From: Bos javanicus | Taxonomy: Eukaryota; Chordata; Mammalia; Artiodactyla; Bovidae | DNA: 64,000 nucleotides | Assembly (NCBI RefSeq): GCF_032452875.1 | Contig: NC_083871.1 | Coordinates: forward strand, 843,692-907,691 | Direction of reading: 5' to 3' | Shown: positions 14,401 through 27,800 of the stretch, piece after piece | How positions within the stretch are numbered: the first letter of the stretch is position 1 | Layout of the letters: each line of letters starts with the position of its first letter | The notes under the pieces: generated by a model | Databases searched by the model: none | What the model was told of the DNA's origin: nothing | What the model saw: the letters and a program-made list of their open reading frames with translations, nothing else | Made by a program: the position numbers and the translations under genes

Positions 14401-17400
14401 GGACCCGATGCCCGGAAACCTCTTCGAATGCAACCCTGTGGATGAAGTCGAAACACGAAGGGGAACTGACACCCCTGTGCATTGTCCGGAAAAACCCGTA
14501 GGTTCCAAATACAGCTCGACAAGTGGCCTGTCACCCTGTGAACAACTCGAGCAGCAAGCGGAGTTCCATGCCTCAACACAAGACGAGGCCTGCCTCTCCT
14601 GTCCCAACTCTGCAAGGACCCTGCGATTGGAGTCAGAAATGGAAAGGAACCCTGAGGTCCCTGCCTCAACTGGAGATGAGGCCCTCTTCCATTGCACCAA
14701 ACCCAGAGGAGTCCCAAGAAGCCCGTCCCAACTCCACAGTATCCCTGACTTCTCAGAGGCACCCTGAGAAGCTCCCTGAGGTCCTGCACAATTCGATGGA
14801 ACCCAGGGTTTCCTGCCACAACCTGAGAAAGAACTCGATAGTCCTTCTTTAAGGTGTCTTGAGGCCCGATTCCCCTACCATGACTCGAGAGCAATGATGC
14901 GCTCCCCCTCGCCACTCGCATGGAGACCCGACTTCCCTTGCTCCTCAAGGGAGCCTCCCTGAGCTCCCCATCGTACCTCGTAAGAATCCCACACTGTCGC
15001 CCCAGCTTGAGAAAAAAAAACGAGACTCCCCCGTCATGGCGAGATGAGGGCTTCATTACATCCATGGCCTAGAGAGCAAAACGAGTCCTCTCTTCAATCT
15101 GCACAGGAGGCTTGACTCCCTTTAGGCCACTCAGTTGGCTCCAAGACATTCCCGTCGCGAATCGAGAGAAGCGCGGAGTTCTTTGCCTCCAATCTAGGCG
15201 AGGCCTGACTCCCCGGCTGAGTCTGGAATGCAACCACGAGATCCCTGTCGCCAGTGAGATGAATATTAGCTTCTGGACACAAGCCTAGATGAGGTCTATT
15301 TGCCCTGCAGGGACTCGAGAGCAATCCCCAGATCTCCCTGGCAACTTGAATGGAAGATTGGACTTCCCTGGGCCAACACAAAAGGCATCCTGAATTCCCC
15401 ATCGTAACTCGAAAATCCCACCGCAACTCGAGAAAAACCACGTGGTTCCCCCGTCATTGCAAGATGAAGCCCTTTCTCACTACAGCGTCTCAAGAGAAGT
15501 CCCAAGTTCTGTCTTGAAGGTCGAAACGGTATTTGGCATCCTTGATGCGACCCAAAAAGTTCCCTGACATACTGGTCTGACTCGAAAGGAACACAGGTGT
15601 TCCCGGCGCCATTTCATCTGAGGCCCTTCTCACCTCTTGTTCTGGACGGGAGGGTTGATTCCCCAGCTTTGTCTGGAAGGGGTTCCCGACCATCCAATCG
15701 AACCTCAGGATGAGGCTGGTCTCATGAGGGAATTCGAGACGGAACCTCGTGGATGGTGCCAAATTCTGAAAAAGACCCCGATTTTCCGGTCTGCTATTGA
15801 GAAGAACCTGATGCCCGGACCCCTCTTCAAATGCAACCCTGTGGATGAAGGCACAACACAAAGGGGCATGGACACCCCCATGCATCATCCGGAAAAACCC
15901 ACAGGTTCCAAATACAGCTTGACAAGTGGCCTGTCACCCCGTGAACACCTCGAGAGGCAAGCGGAGTTCCATGCCTCAACCTAAGACGAGGCCTGACTCT
16001 CCTGTCCCAACTCTGCAGGGACCCTGCGATCGGAGTCAGAAATGGAGAGAAACCCTGAGGTTCCTGCCTCAAGTCGAGATAAGGCTCTCTTCCATTGCAC
16101 CAAACCCAGTGAGGCCCGAGAGGCCCCTGCCAACTCCACAGTATCCCTGACTTCTCAGACGCACACGGAGAACCTCCCTGAGGTCACGGGCACAAGTCTA
16201 GGGAACTCAGGGTTTCCTGCCACAACCCAAGAAAGACATCAAGAGCCCTTCTTCAATGCATCTTGAGGTCCAATTCCCCTACAGTGACTCGAGAGAAATG
16301 ACCCGCTCCTTCTCGCAACTCGCTTGGAGACCTGACTTCCCTGGCGCCACACGAGAGGCTCCCTGAGATCCATTCGTACCTCGTGACAAAACCCATTCTG
16401 GCGCCGCAGCTCCAGAAAAACCACGAGACTCCCCCGTCATCGCGAGATGAGGCCTTCGTTTCCTGCATGGCCTAGAGAGCAATCCCATGTCCTCTCTCCA
16501 AACTCCACAGGAGGCTAGATTCCTTTTAGGCAACTCATCGGGCTCCAAGAGATACCCGTCGTGACTCGAGAGGGGAGCGGAGTTCTTTGTTTCCACTCAA
16601 GACGAGGCCTGACTCCCCAGGTGAGCATGGAATGCAAACCCGAGATACCTGTAGCCCCTGGAGAGGAACATTAGATTCTGGACACAAACCTAGATGAGGT
16701 CTATTTAACCTTCAGTGACGCTAGAGCAATCCCCATCTCTGCTTTGAAACTCGAATGGAAGATTGGACTTCCCTGGGCCAGCACAAGAGGCATCCTGAAT
16801 TCCGCGTCGTAACTCGAGATTCCCATCGCAACTTGAAGAAAACCACGTGGTTCCCCCGTCATCGCAAGATGAAGCCCTTTCCTGCTACAGAGTCTCAAGA
16901 GAAGGCCCACCTTCCGTCTTGAAGGTTGTAAGGGTACTTGGCACCCTTGATTCGACCCAAAAAGTTCCCCGACATACCAGTCTCACTGGAGAGGAACCCT
17001 GAGGTTCCCCCCACCACTTCATCGGAGCCCATTCTTCCCTCCTGATCTTGACAGGAGGGTCGATTCCCCTGCTTTCTCTGGAAGGGGTTCCCGACCTTCC
17101 CGTTGCACCTCAGGATGAGGCCTGTCTCACGAAGAAATTCGCGACATAGCCTCGTGGGTTCGTCCACATTCTGAAAGACCCCGATTTCCCCGTCCGCTCT
17201 TGACAAGAACCCGATGCCCAGACACCTCTTCGAACGCCACCCTGTGGATGAACTCGCAACTCGAAGGGGCACTGACACCACCGTGAATCTTCCGAAAAAA
17301 CCCGAAGGTTCCAAATACAGCTCGACAAGTGGCCTGTCACCCCGTGAACACCTCCAGAGGCAAGCGGAGTTCCACGCCTCAAACCAGGACGAGGCCTGAC

Positions 17401-17502
17401 TCTCCTGTCCCAACTCTGCAGGGACCCTGCGATCGGGTCTGAAATGGAGAGGAAACCTGAATTTCCTGCCTCAACTGGAGATGAGGCTCTCTTTCATTGC
17501 AC

Positions 17503-18040
17503 CAAACCCAGTGGAGTCCCGAGAGGCCCCTCCCAACTCCACTGTATCCCTGACTTCTCAGAGGCACCCTGAGAAGCTCCCTGAGATCACCGGCACAAGT
17601 CGAGGGAACCCAGGGTTTTCTGCTGAAACCCGAGGAACACCTCGAGAGTCCTTCTTCAATGCGTCTCGAGGCCCGATTCCCCTACCATGACTCGAGACCA
17701 GTGACGGGCTCCCCCTCGCCCGCACATGAAGACCCGACTTCCCTAGCGCCACACGAGAGGCTCTCTGAGCTCGTCGTCTTACCGCGTGAGAAAACCCACA
17801 CTGGCGCCGCCGCTCGAGAAAAACACCGAAACTACCCCATCCTTGCGAGATGAGGGCCTTCGTTTCCTGCTTGGCCTGTTTCCTGTCACTCAAGAGGCAA
17901 GCGGAGTTCCCTGCCTCAACACAAGACGAGGCCTGCTTCTCCTGTCCCAACTCTGCAGGGACCCTGCAATTCGAGTCAGAAATGGAGAGGAACCCTGAGG
18001 TTCCTGCCTCAACAGGTGACCAGGCCCTCCTCCATTGCTC
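17503..18040 (-). repeat. Short (0.54-kb) deletion unit of satellite I
   Basis: This unit measures 538 bp between landmarks instead of ~1403, so ~865 bp is missing (close to 28 x 31 bp). The junction lies at about 17871-17895. Sequence normally reading TTTCCTGCATGGCCTAGAG runs instead into the part that normally follows GTGGCCTGTCACC, continuing as CAAGAGGCAAGCGG. Both parental sites contain TGGCCT, so the join looks like recombination at a short shared motif that preserved the 31-bp register. Sequence on each side of the junction is ordinary satellite I. Confidence 0.8.
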
Positions 18041-21000
18041 CAAACCCAGTGGAGCCCCGAGAGGACCTTCCCAACTCCACAGTATCCCTGATTCTCAGAG
18101 GCACCATGAGAAGCTCCCTAAGGTCCCTGGCACAAGTCGAGGGAACCCAAGGTTTCCTTCCGCATCCTGAGAAAGAACTCTAGCGTCCTTCTTCAACACG
18201 TCTCAAGGCCCGATTCCCCTACCATGACTCGAGAGCAATGACGCGCTCCCACTCTCCCCCCGCATGGAGACCCGACTTCCCTGGCGTCCCAGGAGAGGCT
18301 CCCTGAGCTCCCATTCGTACCTGGTGACAAACCCCACACTGGCGCCACAGCTCCAGATAAACCACGAGTCTCCCCCGTCATCGCGAGATGAAGGCCTTCA
18401 TTTCCTGCATGGCCTCAACAGCAGTCCTGTGTCATCTCTCCAAACTCCACAGGAGGCTTGACTCCTTTTAGGCCACTCAGTGGGCTCCAAGAGATACCCG
18501 TCGTGACTCAAGAGGAGCACGGAGTTCTTTGCTTCCCATCGAGATGAGGCCTGACTCCCCTGGTGAGTCTGAAATGCAACCCTGAGATCCCTGTCGCCCC
18601 TGCAGAGGAACATTAGCTTCTGGCCACAAGCCTAGATGAGGTCTATTTGCCCTGCAGTGATTCGAGAGCAATCCCCAGCTCTCCCTTGCACCTCAAATGG
18701 AAGATTGGACTTCTCTGGGACAACACAAGAGACATCCTGTATTTCCCATCGTAACTCAAGAATCCCGCCGCAACTCGAGAAAAACCACGTGGTTCCCCTG
18801 CCATCGCAAGATGAAGCCCTTTCCCTCGTCGGCGTCTCAAGAGAAGCCCCACGTTTCGTCTTGAAGTTCGAAACGGTGCTTGGCAGCCTTGATGCGACCC
18901 ACAAAGTTCCCCGACTTACCGGTCTCCCTCGAGAGGAACACCGAGGTTCCCGGCACCACTTCCTCTGAGCCCCTCCTCCCCTCCTCATCTCTACAGGAAG
19001 GTCCATTCTCCTATTTTGTCCGAAAGGAGTTCCCGACATTCCCGTTGGAACTCAGGATGAGTCCGGTCTCACAAACATATTCGAGTCGTGACCTCGTGGT
19101 TAGTGTCACATTCCGAAGGTCCCCGATGTCCTGGTCTGCTCTTGATAAGAACCTGATGCCCGGACACCTCTTCGAATGCAACCCTGTGTATAAAGTTGCA
19201 ACACAAAGGGGCACTGACACACCCGTGCATCGTCTGGAAAATCCCGAAAGTTCCATATACTGCTCGACTAGCGTCCTGTCACCCCTTGAACAACTCGAGC
19301 GGAAGTGGAGTTCCATACCTGACACAAGAGGAGGCTTGCCTCTCCTGTCCCAACTCTGCAGGGAGCCTGCGATCAGAGTCACAAATGGAGAGGAACCCTG
19401 AGGTTTCTGCCTCAACTCCGGAAGAGGCCCTCTTCCATTACACCAAACCCAGTGGAGTGCCGAGAGGCCCCTCCCAACTCCACAGTATTTTTGACTTTTC
19501 AGAGGCACCCTGTGAAGCTCCCTGAGGTCACCAGCAGAAGTCCAGGGAACCCAGGGTTTCCTGCCTCAACCCGAGAAAGACCTCGAGAGTCCTTCTTCAA
19601 CGCGTCTTGAGGAACGATGCCCCTACCGTGACTCCAGAGCAATGACCCACTACCCCTCGCCACTCGCATGCAAGACCTGAGTTCCCTGGCGCCACACGAG
19701 AGGCTCCCTGAGCTCCCCGGCGTATATCGTTGGAAACCCCACACTGGTGCCCCAGCTCGAGGAAACCCACGAGTTGCCCGAGTCATCTCGTGATGAGGGC
19801 CTTCGTTTCCTGCATGGCCTGGAGAGCAATCCCGAGTCTTCTCTCCAAACTCCACAGGAGGCTTGACTCCCTTTAGGCCACTCAGGGGGCTCCAAGAGAT
19901 ACCCGTCGTGACTCGAGAGGAGAGTGGAATTCTTTGCCTCCACTCGAGATGAGGCCTGAGTCCCCGGGTGCGTTTGGAATGCAACCCCGAGATGCCTGTC
20001 GCCCCTGGAGAGGAACATTAGTTTCTGGACACAAGCCTAGATCAGGTCTTATTTGCCCTGTGGTGACTCGAGAGCAATCTCCAGCTCTCCTTATCAACTC
20101 GAATGGAAGATTAGACTTCCCTGGGCCAACACAAGAGGCATCCTGAATTGCCCGTCGTAACTCGAGAATCCCGCCCCAACTTGAGAAAAACCAAGTGGTT
20201 CCTCCGCCATCACAAGATGAAGCCCTTTCCCGAGACGGCGTCTCAAGAGAACTCCCACGTGCCGTCTTGAAGTTCGAAATGGTACTTGGCAGCCTTGATG
20301 CGACCCACAAAATTCCCCGACATACCGGTCTCCCTCGAGAGGAACACCGAGATTTCCCGGCAGCACTTCCTCTGAGCCCCTTCTCCACTCCTGATCTCAA
20401 CAGGAGGGGCGATTCCCCTGCTTTGTCTCAAAAGGGTTCCCGACCTCCCCGTTGCCCCTCAGGTTGAGGCCTGTCACACGAAGAAATTCGAGACGCAGCC
20501 TTGTGGGGGATGCCACATTCCTAAAGACCCTGATTTCCCAGTCCGCTCTTGAGAAGAACCCGATGCCCAGACCGCTCTTCGAATGCAACGCTGTGGATGA
20601 AGTCACAACAGGAAGTGTCAAAGACACCCCCGTGTATCGTCTGCAAAAACCCGCAGGTTCCAAATACAGCTCGACAAGTGGCCTGTCACCCCGTGAACAC
20701 TTCGAGAGGGAAGCGGAGTTCCATGCCTCAACCCAAGATGAGGCCTCAACTCCTGTCCCAACTCTGCAGGGACCCTTCGATCGGAGTCAGAAATGGAGAG
20801 GAACCCTGAGGTTCCTGCCTCAACTGGAGATGAGGCCCTCTTCCATTTCACCAAACCCAGTGGAGTCCCGAGAGGCCCCTCCCAACACCACAGTATCCCT
20901 GATTTCTCAGAGGCACCCTGCGAAGCTCCCTGAGGTCACTGGCACATGTTGAGGGAACCCAGGGTTTCCTGCCACAACCCAAAAAAGACCTCGAGAATCC

Positions 21001-21604
21001 TTCTTCAACGCGTCTTGAGGCCCGATTCCCCTACCATGACTCGAGAGAAATGACGTGCTCCCTCTCCCAACTTGCATGGAGACCTGACTTCCCAGCGCCC
21101 CACGAGAGGCTCCCTGAGCTCCCCTTCGTACCTCGTGAGAAAAGCCATACTGGCGCCATAACTCGAGAAAAACCACGAGACTCCCCTGTCATCGCGAGAT
21201 GAGGGCCTTCGTTTCCTGCATGGCCTAGAGAGCAATCCCGAGTCCTGTCTCCAAACTCCACAGGAGGCAGGACTACCTATAGGCCACTCATTGGGCTCCA
21301 AGAGATACCCGTTGCGACTCAAGAGGGTAGCGGAGTTCTTTGTTTCCACTCAAGACCAGGCCTGACTCCCCGGGTGAGCCTGGAATGCAACTCCGAGATC
21401 ACTGTCGCCCATGGAGAGGAACATTAGCTTCTGGACACAAGCCTATATGAGGTCTATTTAATCTTCAGTGACGCGAGAGCAATCCCCAGCTCTGCTTCGC
21501 AACTCGAATGGAAGATTGGACTTCCCTGGGTCCACACAAGAGGCATCCTGAATTCCCCGTCGTAATTCGAGAATCCCGCCTCAACTCGAGAAAAACCACG
21601 TGGT

Positions 21605-21616
21605 CCCCCCCCCCCC
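21605..21616. repeat. Poly-C tract inside a satellite unit
   Basis: A run of 12 C lies where other inverted units read TGGTTCCCCCGTCAT (five C). It is a local homopolymer expansion with no other change to the unit. A base-calling or assembly error is an alternative explanation. Confidence 0.7.
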
Positions 21617-24600
21617 ACATTGCAAGATGAAGCCCTTTCCAGCGACAGCGTCTCAAGAGAAGTCCCACCTGCAGTCTTAAAGTTCGAAACAGTACTTGGC
21701 AGCCTTGATGCGACCCACAAAGTACCCCAACCTACAGGTCTCCATCGAGAGGAACCCCGAGGTTTCCCGGGACCATTTCATCTGAGCCCCTTCTCCCCTC
21801 CTGATCTCGACAGGAGGATTGATTCCCCTGCTTTGTCTGGAAGGGGTTCCTGACCTTCTCGTCCCACCTCAGGATGAGGCCGGTCTCATGAAGAAATTTG
21901 AGACGGCGCCTCGTGGATGGTGCCACATTCCGAAGGACCCCGATTTCCCGGTCTGCTCTTGATAAGAACCCGATGCCCGGACACCTCTTCGAATGCAACC
22001 CTGTGGATGAAATCCCAACATGACGCGGCACTGACCCCTCCAAGCATCGTCCAGAAAAAACCATAGGTTCCAAATACAGCTTGACAAGTGGCCTGTCACC
22101 CCGTGAACACCTTAAGAGTCAAGCGGAGTTCCATGCCTCAACACAGGACGAGGCCTGACTCTCCTATCCCAACTCTGCAGGGACCTTGCCATCGGAGTCT
22201 GAAATGGAGAGGAACCCTGAGGTTCCTGCCTCAACTGGAGATGAGGCCCTATTCCATTGCACCAAACCCTGTGGAGTCCCAAGAGGCCCCTCCCAAATCC
22301 ACAGTATCCCTGACTTCTCAGAGGCACCCTGAGTAGCTCCCTGAGGTCACCGGCACAAGTCGAGGGAACCCAGGGTTTCCTGCCGCAACCCAAGAAAGAC
22401 CTCGAGAGTCCTTATTCAATGCATCTCGAGCGCCGATTCCCCTCCCATGATTCGAGAGCAATGACGCGCTCCCCCTCGCCACTGGCATGGGAGACTTGAC
22501 TTCCCTCGAGCCACACGAGAGGCTCCCTGTTCTCCCCATCGTACCTCGGGAGAAACCCCACACTGGCGCTGCCACTCGAGAAAAACACTGAGACTCTCCC
22601 GTCATCGCGAGATGAGGGCCTTCGTTTCCTGCATGGCCTAGAGAGCAATCCCGAGTCCTCTGTCCAACACCAAAGGAGGCTTGACTCCCTTTAGGTCACT
22701 CAGTGTGCTCCAAGAGATACCCGTCGCTACTCGAGAGGAGAGTGGAGATCTTTGCTTCCACGCGAGACGAGGCCTGACTCCCCGGGTGAGTTTGGAATGC
22801 AACCCCGAGATCCCTGTCGCCCCTGGAGAGGAACATTAGCTTCTGGACACAAGCCAGGATGAGGTCTATTTTCCCTGCTGTGACTCGAGAGCAATCCCCA
22901 GCTGTCCTTTGCAACTCGAATGGAGATTAGACTTCCCTGGATCAACACAAGAGGCATCCTGAATTCCCCGTCATAAGTCCAGAATCCCGCCTCATCCAGA
23001 AAAACCACGTGGTTCCCCCGTCATCGCAAGACGAAGCCTTATCCAGCTACAGCATCTCAGGAGAAGCACGTTCTATCTTGAAGGTCGAAACGGTACTTGG
23101 CACCCATGATGGGACACAAAAATTTCCCCGACATAATGGTCTCACTCAAGAGGAACACCGAGGTTCCCGGCACCACTTCATCTGAGCCCCTGCTCCCCTC
23201 CTGATCTCGACAGGAGGGTCCATTCCCCTGCTTTGTCTAGAAGGGGTTCCCGACCTTCCCGTCGCACCTCAGGATGAGGCTTCTCTCACGAGGGAAATCG
23301 AGACGGAGTCTCGTGGGTGGTGCCACCTTCCAAAAGCCCCGGATTCCCCGGTCTGCTCTTGATAAGAACCTGATGCACGGACAGCTCTTCAAATGCAACC
23401 CTGTGGATGAAGTCAAAACACGAAGTGGCACTGACACCCCCATGCATCGTCCGGAAAAACGGGTAGATTCCAAATACAGCTCAACTAGTGGCCTGTGACC
23501 CCGTGAACAACTCGAGCAGCAAGCGGAGTTCCATGCCTCAACACAAGATGAGGCCTCCCTCTAATGTCCCAACTCTGCAGGGACCCTGCGATAGGAGTCA
23601 GAAATCGAGCGGAACCCTGAGGTTCCTGCCTCAACTCGGGACGAGGCCCTCTTCCATTGTACAAAACCTAGTGGAGTGCCGAGAGGCCCCTCCCAACTCC
23701 ACAGTATCCCTGACTTCTCAGAGGCACCCTGAGAAGCTCCCTGAAGTCACCAGCACAAGTGGAGGGAACCCAGGGTTTCCTGCTGCAACCTGAGTAAGAC
23801 CTTGTGAGTCCTTTTTCAATGCGTCTCGAGGCCGGATTGCCCTACCATGACTCGAGAGCAATGACGTGCTCCCCTTCGCCCCTCACATTGAGACCGGACT
23901 TCCCTGGAGCCCCACGAGAGGCTCCCTGAGGTCGCCGTCGTACCTGGTTAGAAACCCCACACTGGCGACGCCGCTCGAGAAAAACCCCGAGACTCCCCCG
24001 TCATCGCGAGATGAGGGCCTTCGTTTCCTGCACCGCCTGGAGAGCAATCCCGAGTCCTCTATCCAAACGCCACAGGAGGCTTGACTCTCTTCAGGCCACT
24101 CAGTGTGCTCCAGCACGTACCCGTCTCGACTCGAAAGGAGACTGGAGTTCTTTGCTTCCACTCGAGATGAGGCCTGACTCCCCAGGTGAGTCTGAAATGC
24201 AACCCCGGGATCCCTGTCTCCCCTGGAGAGGAATATTAGTTTCTGGACACAAGCCTAGATGAGGTCCATGTGCCCTGCAGTGACTCGAGAGAAATCCCCA
24301 GCTCTCCCTCGCAACTCGAATGGAAGATTGGACTTCCCTGGGCCAACACCAGAGGCATCCTGAATTCCCCGTCGTAACTCGAGAATCCCACCGCAACTCG
24401 AGAAAAACCACGTGGTTCCCCCGCCATCACAAGAGGAATCCCTTTCCCAAGACAGCATCTCAAGAGAAGTCCAACGTTCCGTCTTGAAGTTGGAAATGGT
24501 ACTTGGCAGCCTTGATGCGACCCACAAAGTTCCCCGACATACCAGTCTCCCTCGAGAGGAACACCAAGCTTCCCGGCAGCACTTCCTCTGAGCCCCTTCT

Positions 24601-24627
24601 CCCCTCCTGATCTCGACAGGAGGGTCG

Positions 24628-24637
24628 ATTTCCCTGC
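24628..24637. repeat. Target-site duplication of the large L1, left copy
   Basis: ATTTCCCTGC precedes the oligo-T that begins the minus-strand L1 tail. It matches ATTCCCCTGC at 33781-33790 in 9 of 10 positions. Uninterrupted satellite units read ATTCCCCTGCTTTGTCTGG here, so the duplicated bases are satellite sequence. In L1 orientation the target reads ACAAAG/GCAGGGG, an A-rich site compatible with L1 endonuclease. Confidence 0.75.
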
Positions 24638-24815
24638 TTTTTTTTTTTATATATATATACATGTTATTTTACATGTTTCAATGCCGTTCTCCCAAATCTT
24701 CTCACCCTCTCCCTCTACCACAGAGTTCATAAGACTGTTTTATACATCAGTGTCTCTTTTGCTGTCTCATACACAGGGTTATTGTTACCATCGTTTTAAA
24801 TTCCATATATATGCG

Positions 24816-27800
24816 TTAGTATACTGTATTGGTGTTTTTCTTTCTGGCTTCACTCTGTATAATAGGCTCCAGTTTCATCCACCTCATTAGAACTGATTCA
24901 AATGTATAATTTTTAATGGCTGAGTAATACTCCATTGTGTATATGTACCACAGCTTTCTTATCCATTCATCTGCTGATGGACATCTAGGTTGCTTCCATG
25001 TCCTGGCTATTATAAACAGTGCTGCGATGAACATTGGGGTACACATGTCTCTTTCCCTTCTGGTTTCCTCAGTGTGTATGCCCAGCAGTGGGATTGCTGG
25101 ATCATAAGGCAGTTCTATTTCCAGTTTTTTAAGGAATCTCCACACTGTTCTCCATAGTGGCTGTACTAGTTTGCATTCCCACCAACTTTGTAAGAGGGTT
25201 CCCTTTTCTCCACACCCTCTCCAGCATTTATTGCTTGTAGACTTTTGGATCACAGCCATTCTTACTGGTGTGAAATGGTACCTCATAGTGGTTTTGATTT
25301 GCATTTCTCTGATAATGAGTGATGTTGAGCATCTTTTCATGTGTTTGTTAGCCATCTGTATGTCTTCTTTGGAGAAATGTCTATTTAGTTCTTTGGCCGA
25401 TTTTTTTATTGGGTCGTTTATTTTTCTGGAGTTGAGCTGTAGGAGTTGCTTGTATATTTTTGAGATTAGTTGTTTGTCAGTTGCTTCATTTGCTATTATT
25501 TTCTCCCATTCTGAAGGCTGTCTTTTCACCTTGCTAATAGTTTCCTTTGATGTGCAGAAGCTTTTAAGGTTAATTAGGTCCCACTTGTTTATTTTTGCTT
25601 TTATTTCCAATATTCTGGGAGGTGGGTCATAGAGGATCCTGCTGTGATGTATGTCAGAGAGTGTTTTGCCTATGTTCTCCTCTAGGAGTTTTATAGTTTC
25701 TGGTCTTATGTTTAGATCTTTAATCCATTTTGAGTTTATTTTTGTGTATGGTGTTAGAAAGTGGTCTAGTTTCATTCTTTTGCAAGTGGTTGACCAGATT
25801 TCCCAGCACCACTTGTTAAAGAGATTGTCTTTAATCCATTGTATATTCTTGCCTCCTTTGTCAAAGATAAGGTGTCCATATGTGCGTGGATTTATCTCTG
25901 GGTTTTCTATTTTGTTCCATTGATCTATATTTCTGTCTTTGTGCCAGTACCATACTGTCTTGATAACTGTGGCTTTGTAGTAGAGCCTATAGTCAGGTAG
26001 GGTGATTCCTCCAGTTCCATTCTTCTTTTTCAAGATCGCTTTGGCTATTCGAGGTTTTTTGTATTTCCATACAAATTGTGAAATTATTTGTTCTAGCTCT
26101 GTGAAGAATACCGTTGGTAGCTTGATAGGGATTGCATTGAATCTATAAATTGCTTTGAGTAGTATACTCATTTTCACTATATTGATTCTTCCAATCCATG
26201 AACATGGTATATTTCTCCATCTATTAGTGTCCTCTTTGATTTCTTTCACCAGTGTTTTATAGTTTTCTATATATAGGTCTTTAGTTTCTTTAGGTAGATA
26301 TATTCCTAAGTATTTTACTCTTTCCGTTGCAATGGTGAATGGAACTGTTTCCTTAATTTCTCTTTCTGTTTTCTCATTATTAGTGTATAGGAATGCAAGG
26401 GATTTCTGTGTGTTGATTTTATATCCTGCAACTTTACTATAGTCATTGATTAGTTCTAGTAATTTTCTGGTGGAGTCTTTAGGGTTTTCTATGTAGAGGA
26501 TCATGTCATCTGCAAATAGTGAGAGTTTTACTTTTTCTTTTCCAACTTAGATTCCTTTTATTTCTTTTTCTGATCTGATTGCTGTGGCCAAAACTTCCAA
26601 AACTATGTTGAATAGTAATGGTGAAAGTGGGCTCCCTTGTCTTGTTCCTGGCTTTAGAGGACATGCTTTCAATTTTTCACCATTGAGGATAATGTTTGCT
26701 GTGAGTTTGTCATATATAGCTAATAAAAGCTATATATAATAGGAGGTATGTTCCTTCTATTCCTGCTTTCTGGAGAGTTTTTATCATAAATGGATGTTGA
26801 ATTTTGTCAAAGGCTTTCTCTGCATCTATTGAGATAATCATATGGTTTTTATTTTTCAATTTGTTAATGTGGTGTATTACATTGATTGATTTGCGGATAT
26901 TGAAGAATCCTTGCATCCCTGGGATAAAGCCCACTTGATCATGGTGTATGATCTTTAATGCTATAATTTTGTTAAGGATTTTTGTATCTATGTTCATCAG
27001 TGATATTGGCCTGTAGTTTTCTTTTTTTGTGGGATCTTTGTCAGGTTTTGGTGTTAGGGTGAAGGTGGCTTCATAGAATGAGTTTCGAAGTTTACCTTCC
27101 TCTGCAATTTTCTGGAAGAGTTTGAGTAGGATAGGTGTTAGCTCTTCTCTAAATTTTTGGTAGAATTCAGCTGTGAAGCCATCTGGACCTGGGCTTTTGT
27201 TTGCTGGAAGATTTTTGATTACAGTTTCAGTTTCCGTGCTTGTGATGGGTCTGTTAAGATTTTCTATTTCTTCCTGGCCCAGTTTTGGAAAGTTGTACTT
27301 TTCTAAGAATTTGTCCATTTCTTCCACGTTGTCCATTTTATTGGCATATAATTGTTGATAGTAGTCTCTTATGATCCTTTGTATTTCTGTGTTGTCTGTT
27401 GTGATCTCTCCAGTTTCATTTCTAATTTTATTGATTTGATTTTTCTCCCTTTGTTTCTTGATGAGTCTGGCTAATGGTTTGTCAATTTTATTTATCCTTT
27501 CAAAGAACCAGCTTTTGGCTTTGTTGATTTTTGCTATGGTCTCTTTTGTTTCTTTTGCATTTATTTCTGTCCTAATTTTTAAGATTTCTTTCCTTCTACT
27601 AACCCTGGGGTTCTTCATTTCTTCCTTTTCTAGTTTCTTTGGGTGTAGAGCTAGTTTATTTATTTGACTTTTTTCTTGTTTCTTGAGGTGTGCCTGTATT
27701 GCTATGAACTTTCCCCTTAGGACTGCTTTTACCATGTCCCACAGGTTTTGGGTTGTTGTGTTTTCATTTTCATTGTTTCTATGCAAATTTTGATTTCTTT

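Larger units (their letters stand above)
8411..24637 (-). repeat. Satellite I array, block B (inverted), left part
   Basis: Same satellite as block A but reverse-complemented. The reverse landmark (CTCTTCCATTGCAC) ends at 9081, 10482, 11887, 13291, 14697, 16100, 17502, 18040, 19443, 20851, 22262 and 23662. Spacings are 1400-1411 bp, except 17502 to 18040, which is only 538 bp and marks a deletion unit. The block ends where an L1 element begins; the interrupted unit resumes at 33781. Subtracting the L1 and its target duplication from the landmark distance 23662-34221 leaves ~1406 bp, so the insertion split one normal unit without other loss. The open frames visible on both strands are homologous to each other from unit to unit and are by-products of the repeat. 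Confidence 0.93.
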
